A stretch of DNA of 38,527 nt from CAZEPJ01 sp964514105 (lineage in GTDB: Bacteria > Desulfobacterota > Desulfocorpusculales > Desulfocorpusculum): NCBI GenBank assembly GCA_964514105.1, contig CAZEPJ010000044.1, positions 1 through 38,527 on the forward strand. Reading direction: 5' to 3'. Shown piece after piece: positions 15,818 to 24,200 of the stretch. Below the pieces are notes generated by a model. It saw only the letters and a list, made by a program, of their open reading frames with translations, was not told the DNA's origin and did not search any database. How positions within the stretch are numbered: the first letter of the stretch is position 1; every line of letters begins with the position of its first letter. The position numbers and the translations under genes were made by a program.

Positions 15818-17227
15818 ATGCCGTCGTCAAGCCGCACGCCTGATACCCGGACCGACCCGGAGGTCCTCATCCTGGGGGCGGGTCTGGCCGGACTGAGCGC
15901 GGCCTTCGCCCTGGCCCGGAAGGGGATATCGGTGGCCGTTGTCGAACGAAACCCCGAGGTCGGCGGCCTGGCCAGGACCATGCGCTTGGGGCCTCAGCTG
16001 GCCTTTGACCTGGGGGGCCACCGCTTCTTCACGGCGGACCAGGGACTGCAGGACGAAGTGACGGCCCTTCTGGACGGGGAATGGGTCCGGGTGCAGCGGC
16101 GAAGCCGGATTCACCTGGGGAAACGCTTCTTCGATTACCCCCTTCGACCCCACCAGGCCATGTTCTCGTTCGGTCCGACCATGTCCGTGCGAATCGCGAC
16201 CGACTATCTCTGGGGCCACCTCCACGCCATGGTTCGGCCGGGAAACGAGGAGACCTTCGAGGACTGGGCCCTGGCCCGCTTCGGCCGGACCCTGTACCGG
16301 ATCTTCTTCAAACCGTACACCGAGAAGGTCTGGGGCATCCCCGCCAGGGAGCTGTCGGCCCACTGGTCCCGGGAGCGCATCGATCTGCTCAACCTCACCC
16401 ATGCCCTGGCGCGGGCCGTGTTCCCGTCCCGGAGGGGCCAACCCCGCACATATGCCTCGGATTTCCTATATCCCCGCGATGGGATCGGCCGGATCGCCCA
16501 GCGGCTGGCCCACGAGGTGATCCGTGCGGGGGGGGAGGTCCTGTGCGGTCTGGCGGTCACGGGCCTCGTTCACAGCGGGGGCCGCATCGTCTCCGTTGAG
16601 GCCTCCACCCCCCAGGGCGAGAAGCGCACCTGGGAAGCGCGCCGCGTGGTGTCCACCATCCCTTTGCGCCAGTGGGTCGATGGGCTCGTCCCCGGGGCCG
16701 ATGCCACCGTTCGGCGCGCCGCGGAGCAGCTCTCGTACCGTCATATGATCTTCGTCCTCCTCGTCCTGGACGGCGACCGGCTGACCGATGACACTTGGAT
16801 CTATGTGCCTGACCCGGCGCTCCGGGTCTGCCGGATTCACGAACCCAAGAACTGGAGCACGGCAATGGCCCCGCAGGGCAAGACCTCCATCTGCGCGGAG
16901 CTGTTCTGCGCCCCCCATGAAGACCTGTGGGTCGAGGCAGACCAGGCGTTGGTTCAACGGGTGATCCGGGAGCTCCATCACCTGGGTCTGCTGGACCCGG
17001 CCCGGGTCCTGGACGCCCACGTGGCCCGCGTGCCGGACACCCATCCCGTGTACCGGGTGGGTTTCCAGGCCCATCTGGAGACCCTCGGACGATTCGCCTC
17101 CAGCCGGCTGGCCAACCTGGACCTCCTGGGCAGGACCGGGGCATTTCAATACAAGAACATGGACCAGGTCATGGCGGACGGGTTCGGGCTGGGGGCCCGG
17201 TTGGGGCGCCCTCGGGAACACGGGTGA
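15818..17227 (+). CDS. FAD-dependent amine-oxidase/UDP-galactopyranose-mutase-like protein
   Basis: 469-residue flavoprotein. The Rossmann ADP-binding motif is near the N-terminus (VLILGAGLAGLSAAFALARK, then VVERNPEVGGLART), followed by FDLGGHRFFT, the second FAD contact typical of the protoporphyrinogen-oxidase/UGM superfamily (COG1232). The middle block KPYTEKVWGIPARELS and the C-terminal FASSRLANLDLLGRTGAFQYKNMDQ match proteins from polysaccharide loci that are often named UDP-galactopyranose mutase. The exact substrate cannot be told. It follows a terminator, so it probably has its own promoter, though none is obvious in the 50-bp gap. It converges with the next gene, 6 bp apart. Confidence 0.82.
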   Translation: MPSSSRTPDTRTDPEVLILGAGLAGLSAAFALARKGISVAVVERNPEVGGLARTMRLGPQLAFDLGGHRFFTADQGLQDEVTALLDGEWVRVQRRSRIHLGKRFFDYPLRPHQAMFSFGPTMSVRIATDYLWGHLHAMVRPGNEETFEDWALARFGRTLYRIFFKPYTEKVWGIPARELSAHWSRERIDLLNLTHALARAVFPSRRGQPRTYASDFLYPRDGIGRIAQRLAHEVIRAGGEVLCGLAVTGLVHSGGRIVSVEASTPQGEKRTWEARRVVSTIPLRQWVDGLVPGADATVRRAAEQLSYRHMIFVLLVLDGDRLTDDTWIYVPDPALRVCRIHEPKNWSTAMAPQGKTSICAELFCAPHEDLWVEADQALVQRVIRELHHLGLLDPARVLDAHVARVPDTHPVYRVGFQAHLETLGRFASSRLANLDLLGRTGAFQYKNMDQVMADGFGLGARLGRPREHG

Positions 17228-17233
17228 ACGCGC

Positions 17234-17896
17234 TCAGCCGGGCGTGCGGCCGTCGCCTCCTGGGGACCCCGCCTTGGGGCGGGTTTCCATGGCCGGCATC
17301 AGCCCCATGGGTGGGATCGAGCCTTTGTCGGGGATATAGAATTGCCGCCTCCAGCGGCCCCAGCCGGCGTAGCCCATGACGCCGATCCGCCGGTAGCCGG
17401 CCTTTCGCATGGCCCGCACGCCGGGTCGGTTCTCGGGCAGGGCCGCGCTCAGCATTCGCTCGAACCCCGCCTGGCCCAACTCCTTCGCGGAGATCCAGGC
17501 CCCGGCCGCGGACAACCCGAGCCCTCGCCATTGGGGATGGGTAAAAAGGCCGTAACAGTACGCCTCCTGCGGTCCCAGAGGAAGGACGCGATGGAGGTAG
17601 TCGATCCATGCCTCGCCCACGGCCACCCAGAAGACATGCCGCAGTCGCCCGTCACACCATGCCCCCCAGCACTGCTCTCCCTTTGCCAATCGCTGAAGAA
17701 ACAGACCCTCCTCCGGGGGGCGCAACCCTCGGAATGCGTCGAGATCCGCTTCCTCAAGCCTGCGGACGTGCACGGCCAGACGGGACGGTTCGCCAGCCGC
17801 CACAACCAAGAGACGCTCGAAAAAGAGAAGCCGGCGATAACAGGTGCGGGCCAGGCTTCCGAACCAGATCCCGGCAAGCCCCTGATGGCGCCACAC
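17234..17896 (-). CDS. GNAT-family N-acyltransferase
   Basis: About 220 residues. The acyl-CoA-binding motif A appears as YGLFTHPQWRGLGLSAAG (R/Q-x-x-G-x-G/A type), followed by MLSAALPENRPGVRAMRKAG, the usual GNAT end where an Asn and a later residue orient the substrate. The N-terminal third (RLAVHVRRLEEADLDAF) is the normal first strand and helix. No ATG is in a sensible place; GTG at 17896 (VWRHQGLAG), with GGGGGCG about 9 bp upstream, is my choice. The frame stays open further upstream, but that part is opposite the glycosyltransferase gene and reads as low-complexity. Substrate unknown; the context suggests modification of a sugar or lipid amine. Confidence 0.75.
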   Translation of the reverse strand: MWRHQGLAGIWFGSLARTCYRRLLFFERLLVVAAGEPSRLAVHVRRLEEADLDAFRGLRPPEEGLFLQRLAKGEQCWGAWCDGRLRHVFWVAVGEAWIDYLHRVLPLGPQEAYCYGLFTHPQWRGLGLSAAGAWISAKELGQAGFERMLSAALPENRPGVRAMRKAGYRRIGVMGYAGWGRWRRQFYIPDKGSIPPMGLMPAMETRPKAGSPGGDGRTPG

Positions 17897-18115
17897 CTCG
17901 TGTAGGCGCCCCCAATGGCCCGGTCCTTGCCCCACGCGCCCCACCTGCCCCCCGACTCGGCCCGACTCGCCACCAGGATAGACCCGTCTCCGGGATCGGG
18001 CAATCCCGTGCCGACCCTGCCGGAGGGGGCGGCCTTGGACAGCCGGGGGATCTCTCTGGCGCTCAACCCCAGGGAGGGCTTGTGCGGCTTGCCAAAACCG
18101 GGTAATAACTCGTGC

Positions 18116-20962
18116 ATGGTCGCGCCCCAGCCAGAGGTCTCCGTCATCATTCCTGTGCACAACGGCCGGGCCACCCTCCCAGCCTGCCTGCACGCCCTGA
18201 TTCAGTCCAGCGGGGTGGAGACGGAGGTCGTCTTGGTGGATGACGCATCCACCGACGGCTCGGGGGAGGCGTCCGCCGGGCTGCCCGTGCGAGTGATCTC
18301 CCTGCGGGACCGGGTGGGCGCCTCGGCCGCGCGCAATCGCGGGGCCGAGGAGAGCTTGGCCCCCATCCTGGCCTTCATCGACGCCGACGTCCGGGTAGCC
18401 CCGGACACCCTCGGCCTCATGCTGCAGGCGTTGCGCGAGGACCCGGGCCTGGCCGCCCTGTTCGGCGCGTACGATACCCGCTGCCCCCACCCAGGTTTCT
18501 TCAGCCAGTACAAGAACCTTCATCATCATTACATCCATGGCACCTCCCGGCGCGACGCCTGGACCTTCTGGACGGGGTGCGGCGCCATCCGGCGTGGGGC
18601 CTTCGAGGCCGTGGGAGGGTTCCCGCCCCAGGACTCCGTGGGCGCGGACCTGGGGGACATGGAGCTGGGCTACCGCCTCCGAAGGGCCGGCTTCCGCATC
18701 GCCCTTCTCCCCCATATCCGGGTGATCCATGACAAGCCCTATGGCTTTCGGTCCCTGCTCCGCTCGGACGTCCTGCACAGGGCCATACCGTGGACGCGGA
18801 TGATGTGGCGCAACCGGGTGTTTCGAGCCGACCTCAACACCCGGGCCGGCCACCTCGCCAGCGCCATCCTGCTCTTGGCGGCCCTGGGGAGCCCGGCGGC
18901 GCCCATCTCCGTCCAGGCGAAGATCGGAGGAATCCTGGCCCTCCTGGCCCTGGTCGCCGCCGTCAACTGGCCGTGGATGGCGTTTTGCCGGCGGGAGCGG
19001 GGATGGTGGTTCGCCGTCAGGGCCATGGTCATGGAATGGCTGTACTACCTGTACAGCGCGGCCGGCGCAACGGCAGGCACGGCCCTGTACCTGTGGGAAC
19101 GCCTCGCGGGACGCGCAGCCAAGGTACCTCGAGGGGGCGGACCGGGGGCCGGGGAGGCCTACTACCTTCCCGCGCCCCTGGCGATCCACAAGGGAGATGT
19201 GGTGGCTTGGGGGATCCGTCGGGGGTTGGGGGAGCCGGATCCCGTGGGCTGGATCCTGAAGACGGACCTGTTCGAGGAGGCCCGGGGAGAAGATCAGATC
19301 CTCTTGCGGCCCGCCGAGCCGTGGCGCTCCCGGCCCACGCTGGGGATCGATCTATCCCTCTCCGTGGCCAAGAGGGCCCGAGATCGGTCCCGTCTTGCGG
19401 GCGAGGACGCAATGCGGGTCGTGTGCGCCGATGTGCGGAGGCTCCCGGTGGGGCCCGCCTCCTTGTGCCTGGCCTTGTCCGTCTCCACCCTGGACCATTT
19501 CGACCGGCGCGGCGACCTGCACCAGGCGGTGGCCGAGTTGAACCGGGTAATCGCCCCCGGAGGCGGCCTTTTCCTCGTCATGGACAACCCGCAGAACCCC
19601 TGGGTTCGGCTCCGTGCCATGCCCCTGGTCAAGCGGATCCTCCGGCCGCTTGGGCTCCTCCGCGTGCCCTTGGGGCGCACGGTCTCGTGGGATGACATGC
19701 GCCGGATCTTGAAGGCCGAAGGATTCGGGACCGCTGAACCGCGCTTCATCCTGCACTACCCTCGGGCCCTGTTCATCCACCTCCTGCACCTGTCCACGGC
19801 CGCCCCGTGGGTGCGCGCCGTCGAACGGTTGGCCCGGATCACCGACGGGTGGGATCGGCGGCCGTGGGGCTGCTGGACCGGGCTGTACTACGAGCTGTGG
19901 GGCCGCAAGCCCCAGGCGCCCGGCGAACCCGAGAGGCTCTCGGACCTCCAGACGATCCGCGCTCGGCGCCGGAGGGGCCCCGGCAGGCGGGGGCGGCGTC
20001 TTCAAGAGCTCCTGGACGCCGCCGGGCGATGGGGCCGCCTCCACGGACTTCCCTCCTCCGCCCCCTCCCGCTTTCCCCTCCCCATCCATGTCCAGATCCA
20101 GACCCAGTCCCGATGCAACGGCCGGTGCGTGCACTGCCCGTACCCGGCCATGGTCCGGGACCACGGCCAGATGTCATGGGACCTCTACGAAAAGATCGTC
20201 CAGGAGGTGTGCTCCTGGCCCCACCCCGAACGGCGAACCATCCACCTCATGCTCCAGAACGAGCCCCTCCTGGACGGACGCCTGCCCCAGGCCGTTGGGC
20301 GGGTCAAGGCGGGGCGTCCGTCGCCCCGGGTCTCGGTGGTCACCAACGGCACCCTATTGACGCCGCAGTTGACCGAGGCCCTCGCGGCGGCGGGGCTCGA
20401 TGAACTCGTCATCTCCCTGGACGCGGCCACTCGGACCACCTACGAAAGAGTCCACCTTGGTCTTTCCTTCCCCAGAGCCATGGCGGCGCTGGAGGTCTTG
20501 CTCGGGAGCGATCCACCCCCTTTCTCCTGGGCACTGAGCTTCCTGAGGCATCGGGAGACATGGGCGGATCTTGACGCCTTTCGATCGTTCTGCAGGCGTC
20601 GTGGGATCGCGCACCGGGTGTACCCGCCGGTGAACCGGGCGGGAGCGCTGGATTCCTTCTCGGGGATTCAACTCCCCGGGACCCCGGAGGAAAGGTGGGT
20701 CCGGCTGAGGAGACGGCTCCTGTGGGGAGGGTGCCGGCTTCCCATGGCCACATGCTGCATCCTCTATACGGGCGAGATGATCCTATGCTGCCATGACTGG
20801 AGAGCGAGCCTCGTTCTGGGCGACGTCCGCACGGAGTCCATCCGGGGAATCTGGCAGGGAAGCGCCCTGGGGGAGATCCGCCGGGCCCTGGCCCACGGCA
20901 AGGCGCCGGCCCCGGGCCCCTGCAGGCGGTGCAGCCTGATGGCGGCCGCAAGGCGGACCTGA
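18116..20962 (+). CDS. Triple fusion: GT2 glycosyltransferase + methyltransferase-like + radical SAM/SPASM
   Basis: A continuous 948-residue reading frame. Residues 1-235: GT2 fold (EVSVIIPVHNGRATL, VLVDDASTDGS, DxD as FIDADVRV, acceptor-site region GADLGDMELGYRLRRAG). About 240-330: hydrophobic helices (SAILLLAALGS, GGILALLALVAAVN, MEWLYYLYSAAGATAGTALY), so the enzyme is membrane-tethered. About 370-600: class I methyltransferase-like core (TLGIDLSLSVAKRARD, VVCADVRRLPVG, LNRVIAPGGGLFLVMDNP), but no GxGxG loop is visible before it. About 650-948: radical SAM with CNGRCVHC (Cys 667, 671, 674), LMLQNEPLLDG and VVTNGTLLT, then a Cys-rich SPASM-like tail (GGCRLP, CCILYTGEMILCC, CRRCS). No frameshift or stop separates the parts. 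Start: the first ATG directly before the GT2 core; its ribosome site is poor, and the frame is open to 17915. Confidence 0.85.
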   Translation: MVAPQPEVSVIIPVHNGRATLPACLHALIQSSGVETEVVLVDDASTDGSGEASAGLPVRVISLRDRVGASAARNRGAEESLAPILAFIDADVRVAPDTLGLMLQALREDPGLAALFGAYDTRCPHPGFFSQYKNLHHHYIHGTSRRDAWTFWTGCGAIRRGAFEAVGGFPPQDSVGADLGDMELGYRLRRAGFRIALLPHIRVIHDKPYGFRSLLRSDVLHRAIPWTRMMWRNRVFRADLNTRAGHLASAILLLAALGSPAAPISVQAKIGGILALLALVAAVNWPWMAFCRRERGWWFAVRAMVMEWLYYLYSAAGATAGTALYLWERLAGRAAKVPRGGGPGAGEAYYLPAPLAIHKGDVVAWGIRRGLGEPDPVGWILKTDLFEEARGEDQILLRPAEPWRSRPTLGIDLSLSVAKRARDRSRLAGEDAMRVVCADVRRLPVGPASLCLALSVSTLDHFDRRGDLHQAVAELNRVIAPGGGLFLVMDNPQNPWVRLRAMPLVKRILRPLGLLRVPLGRTVSWDDMRRILKAEGFGTAEPRFILHYPRALFIHLLHLSTAAPWVRAVERLARITDGWDRRPWGCWTGLYYELWGRKPQAPGEPERLSDLQTIRARRRRGPGRRGRRLQELLDAAGRWGRLHGLPSSAPSRFPLPIHVQIQTQSRCNGRCVHCPYPAMVRDHGQMSWDLYEKIVQEVCSWPHPERRTIHLMLQNEPLLDGRLPQAVGRVKAGRPSPRVSVVTNGTLLTPQLTEALAAAGLDELVISLDAATRTTYERVHLGLSFPRAMAALEVLLGSDPPPFSWALSFLRHRETWADLDAFRSFCRRRGIAHRVYPPVNRAGALDSFSGIQLPGTPEERWVRLRRRLLWGGCRLPMATCCILYTGEMILCCHDWRASLVLGDVRTESIRGIWQGSALGEIRRALAHGKAPAPGPCRRCSLMAAARRT

Positions 20963-22281
20963 CTCGCTCCACACGGGGGCCGTCCGCAAATCGAGCCGTG
21001 GGGGATAGAGACGTGTTGGAGGGACTGGCTTACGAGTACGCCCGCATGGTCCAGCGGGGGCGGTGGGGCGCCGAGCGCATCGCGGACTTCCAGGACCGCC
21101 ACCTGCGGGAGATCATACGACACGCCTACGCCCGGGTCCCGTTCTACCGGCAATGGCTGGATCACGCCGGCGTGGACCCCGACCGGGTCCGCACCGTCGA
21201 GGACCTCCGTCGAATCCCGGTCGTGGCAAAGATGGACGTCCGCAAGGGGCGCCTCGAGGATCTGGTGGTGCAGGGCACGGAGGTGTCCCGTTGTGAGGTC
21301 GTCTTCACCAGCGGATCCACGGGCATCCCCCTGCGGATCGTCTTGTCCCCCCGGGAGCTGGGACGGCGCAAGGCGCCCTGGGTGAAGTTCTGCTTCGAGA
21401 TGGGCATGAGGCCTTGGCACAGGCGGGCGGGCTTCGACTATATCTCCACCCCTCAAAGCCTCCGATGGTACAACCGGTGCGGCGTCATGCCCTGGCGTCC
21501 TTTCCGGACCGAATTGGAGCGGAACCGGGCCGTGGGATGCGTTCGCCGATACCGCCCCCGTATCCTGAGCGGTGTGCCCGCCCTCCTCCACCTGTTCGCC
21601 CTGCAGGTGAGAGAGGCAAAGGCCCACGATATCCACCCCCGGTTCATCCATTGTGGGGGGGAAGTCCTGACGCCCGACGACCGCCGGCGGCTTGAAGAGA
21701 CGTTGGGCGCCCCGGTCCTGGACACGTATGGGGCCACGGAGTTTGGTTTCATCGCCGCTCCCTGCCCGGCGGGGCAGGGATATCACCTGGCTTCGGATCA
21801 CCTGATCCTCGAGTGTCTTCGTGGCGACGCCCCCGCCGCGCCGGGAGAAATGGGCGAGGTGGTGATCACGGGCCTTCTGGGGCGTGTCATGCCGTTCATT
21901 CGATACGGATTGGGGGATCTGGCCGTGCTCGGCGAGGGGGAGTGCGCTTGCGGCAATCCCCGCGCCCGGATTGCCCGCCTGGAGGGGCGCGCATACGACC
22001 TCATTCCCCTGGCCGACGGGGGCGTGGCCGCTCCGTTTGAACCCGCGCGTCCGCTCTTTCTCATGCACGACGTTCTGCAGTTCCGCGTCATCCAGGAGGA
22101 GGTGGATTGCTTTCGGGTGCAGCTCGTCGTGGAAAGGCCGTTGCCGGAGGAACAACTCCATGGGGTAAGGCAATTCTACGAGACCCGCCTCCTGGCCCGG
22201 GAGGTCCATTTCGAGTTCCTCTCCCAGTTGCCGCCCGACGAATCGGGCAAGATCCGCAAGGTGATTCCCCTGGTGCGTTGA
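20929..22281 (+). CDS. CapK/PaaK-like adenylate-forming enzyme (copy 1)
   Basis: Acyl-adenylate-forming enzyme of the phenylacetate-CoA ligase/CapK group (COG1541), up to 450 residues. The phosphate-binding loop is FTSGSTGIPLRIV (about 126-138), the adenine motif YGATEFGFI (about 266), the Asp motif FIRYGLGDLAVL, and the C-terminal lysine motif DESGKIRKVIP. The N-terminus HLREIIRHAYARVPFYRQWL is the usual start of the family. The ATG at 20929 overlaps the fusion gene by 34 bp; GTG at 20998 or at 21013 (GGGGG about 8 bp upstream) are alternatives and would remove a non-conserved leader. CapK relatives occur in capsule and exopolysaccharide loci. It is translationally coupled to the fusion gene. 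Substrate unknown. Confidence 0.87.
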   Translation: MQPDGGRKADLTRSTRGPSANRAVGDRDVLEGLAYEYARMVQRGRWGAERIADFQDRHLREIIRHAYARVPFYRQWLDHAGVDPDRVRTVEDLRRIPVVAKMDVRKGRLEDLVVQGTEVSRCEVVFTSGSTGIPLRIVLSPRELGRRKAPWVKFCFEMGMRPWHRRAGFDYISTPQSLRWYNRCGVMPWRPFRTELERNRAVGCVRRYRPRILSGVPALLHLFALQVREAKAHDIHPRFIHCGGEVLTPDDRRRLEETLGAPVLDTYGATEFGFIAAPCPAGQGYHLASDHLILECLRGDAPAAPGEMGEVVITGLLGRVMPFIRYGLGDLAVLGEGECACGNPRARIARLEGRAYDLIPLADGGVAAPFEPARPLFLMHDVLQFRVIQEEVDCFRVQLVVERPLPEEQLHGVRQFYETRLLAREVHFEFLSQLPPDESGKIRKVIPLVR

Positions 22282-22311
22282 GGCGGTCGGCCGGGATGCG
22301 AACAAGGCGGC

Positions 22312-23259
22312 TTACGGCGCCCGCAGCTTGGCCTGGTCGTTGGCCCTGCCCTTCAAGAACGCCCGCCCCCCTCTGGCCACTCCCCACGCCCAGACCCCCG
22401 AGAAGAAGAGTATCCATGGGATGAGCGGCGCGCATTGCCGGGGGTCGGCGCGGAGCCACTGGCCCAGGACCATTCTGAAGCGCCGCAGGATGAATCGCGG
22501 CAGGTTGAGCGCAAAGAGCCGGGGATCGTCCTGAAACGGCCACCTGGCCTGCGGCCGTAGGGTCATGTAAACGGGCCGGTACCCGCAGCCGTATCCGTAG
22601 ATGTGGCTCATGGCCCCCGTTATTCTCCTGCGGGTGGCGTGGTAGACCACCGCCCTCGGGTTGAACAAGACCTTCCAGCGCCCCCCGGCCAGGAGCCTGT
22701 CCTGCCATTCCATGTCCTCCAGCGTGGGGATGTCCAGGCGGAACTCCCCCACCTCGCGGACGGCTTGGCGCCGCGCGGCGAGATTGGCCCCGGGCTGGAA
22801 GACAGGGGCCACCCCCTCCTGTCGGCCCCCATGCCAATAGGGGAACGCCACCATGTGTTCGGCCACGCCCACCCCGTTGGCGCCCTCGGGGTCGGGAAGG
22901 AGCGGCCCTCCCACCACCCCGGCCTCGGGGTACCGTCCGAACGTCCCCACGACCTCCGCCACGAAGTCCGGCCGTGCCGGGCGGGCATCTCCGTCCAGGA
23001 AGACGACGAAATCCCCCCCGGCATGGCGAAGCCCCTGGTTTCTCGGGGCGCCGTATCCCCTCACGGCGCAATGGACCACGCAGACGCCTTGCCTCCGGGC
23101 GATCTCCACGCTGGTATCCGTGCTGCCGTTGTCCACCATCAGCAGCTCCATCCGGCACCCCCACGGGATGCGCTGATCCTCGAGGGAGCGAAGCAGCCGC
23201 CCGAGGGTCTTCTCCTCGTTCAAGACGGGGATAATGACAGTGACGACGACGTCGGCCAT
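22312..23259 (-). CDS. GT2 family glycosyltransferase
   Basis: 315 residues. The fold starts at VVVTVIIPVLNEEKTLGRLL, with MVDNGSTDTSV, GAPRNQGLRHAGGDFVVFLD (DxD as LDGDAR) and the late acceptor motif TLEDMEWQDRLLAGG (ED). The C-terminal third has a hydrophobic segment (LIPWILFFSGVWAWGVARGG), probably a membrane anchor. The ATG at 23259 is favoured because GGAAG is well placed; an ATG two codons earlier (23265) is possible. It is last in the minus-strand operon and is 17 bp after the sulfotransferase stop. It ends 30 bp from the convergent CapK-like gene. Sugar donor and acceptor cannot be inferred. Confidence 0.9.
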   Translation of the reverse strand: MADVVVTVIIPVLNEEKTLGRLLRSLEDQRIPWGCRMELLMVDNGSTDTSVEIARRQGVCVVHCAVRGYGAPRNQGLRHAGGDFVVFLDGDARPARPDFVAEVVGTFGRYPEAGVVGGPLLPDPEGANGVGVAEHMVAFPYWHGGRQEGVAPVFQPGANLAARRQAVREVGEFRLDIPTLEDMEWQDRLLAGGRWKVLFNPRAVVYHATRRRITGAMSHIYGYGCGYRPVYMTLRPQARWPFQDDPRLFALNLPRFILRRFRMVLGQWLRADPRQCAPLIPWILFFSGVWAWGVARGGRAFLKGRANDQAKLRAP

Positions 23260-23276
23260 GACCATTCTTCCGCGGC

Positions 23277-24197
23277 TCAGATGGATCTCGCCTCCCGACC
23301 GGGGAGGCGCCGGCGCAGGGCCCGCACCGCCTGCCCAAGAAAAAGGGCGGGGATGAGCAGGGGGCTCAATGGAGGCCCCTTGGGCTCGTAGCCCAGCCGC
23401 TCCATCTGTCGTCGGGTCCGGTACTCGGCCACCGCCAGCTGATGCGGCGATAGCTGGCCGACCCACTTGCCCGTCTGGCCGGCATCGACGGGCAGCAGCG
23501 CCCCCTCGCTCCAGGGTTTGCCGGCGACCAGAGACCGCGCCGCGTCCCCATGATGCAGCATGTGGGCGCTGAACGCCTCTCCCAGGAACGCGCAGATCGC
23601 CTCCAGCGCCGGCTCAGGCTCCCGCACCAGGGTCTCGTACCGCACCTGCTGGACCCGCCCGTCCTGCCCCCAGGCGTCCAGGATCCGGATGCTGTCCCGC
23701 CACTGGCACGCCACATCGTCCACCCCCCGCTTCCGCCACGGCATGCGCAGGCGCGAGGCCACGACGGCCCGGGGGTCCCGGACCAGGAAGAGGACCCTTG
23801 CCCGGGGGAACCAGTGCAGGAGGGTCTCCAGATGCAGGTAGTGGGTGGGCGTCTTCTCTCCCCAACGCGCCTTGCCGCGCTGCTGGGCATAGAGGCCGAG
23901 CAGGGTTTGGAAGATGCCCCGGAAATCGCGCGGCTCCGAAATGAGGATCCGCCGTCGTGCGACATCGGCATCGACGCCCAGTCCCTGGAAGTGGGGGCTT
24001 GGGCAAAAGGCCTCCCAGAAGCGCAGGAAGTCCTCTTCCCCCCTCACGTTCAGCCGCCGGAAACGGGGAACCCAGTGGCTGAGGAAATGGGTCTCCGGGG
24101 CGATGGCGATGCGGGGGTGGGCGCACAGCATGGCGCTGAGAAGCGTGGTCCCCGACCGCGGCATGCCCACGACGAAGATGGGCGATTGCTCAGCCAC
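23277..24197 (-). CDS. PAPS-dependent sulfotransferase
   Basis: 306 residues. The 5'-phosphosulfate-binding loop is at the N-terminus (FVVGMPRSGTTLLSAMLCAH) and the 3'-phosphate-binding motif is LFLVRDPRAVVASRLRM at about 135-150. Between them, GEKTPTHYLHLETL matches the family. The protein is soluble, with a basic C-terminal tail (RALRRRLPGREARS). It would move sulfate from PAPS to a hydroxyl or amine, most likely on a glycan or lipid made by the neighbouring enzymes. It lies 3 bp after the CapK-like copy 2 and 17 bp before the GT2. No dedicated PAPS synthesis genes are in the window. Confidence 0.92.
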   Translation of the reverse strand: MAEQSPIFVVGMPRSGTTLLSAMLCAHPRIAIAPETHFLSHWVPRFRRLNVRGEEDFLRFWEAFCPSPHFQGLGVDADVARRRILISEPRDFRGIFQTLLGLYAQQRGKARWGEKTPTHYLHLETLLHWFPRARVLFLVRDPRAVVASRLRMPWRKRGVDDVACQWRDSIRILDAWGQDGRVQQVRYETLVREPEPALEAICAFLGEAFSAHMLHHGDAARSLVAGKPWSEGALLPVDAGQTGKWVGQLSPHQLAVAEYRTRRQMERLGYEPKGPPLSPLLIPALFLGQAVRALRRRLPGREARSI

Positions 24198-24200
24198 GGA

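Noticed and set aside
18080..18108. Promoter TTGTGC-17-TAATAA ahead of the triple fusion
   Set aside because: Each box matches only three of six, and transcription would start at about the ATG itself, leaving no ribosome site.
17897..19189. Upstream extension of the GNAT gene to 651 residues
   Set aside because: The added part is antisense to the GT2 domain and low in complexity; GNAT homology begins near the GTG at 17896.
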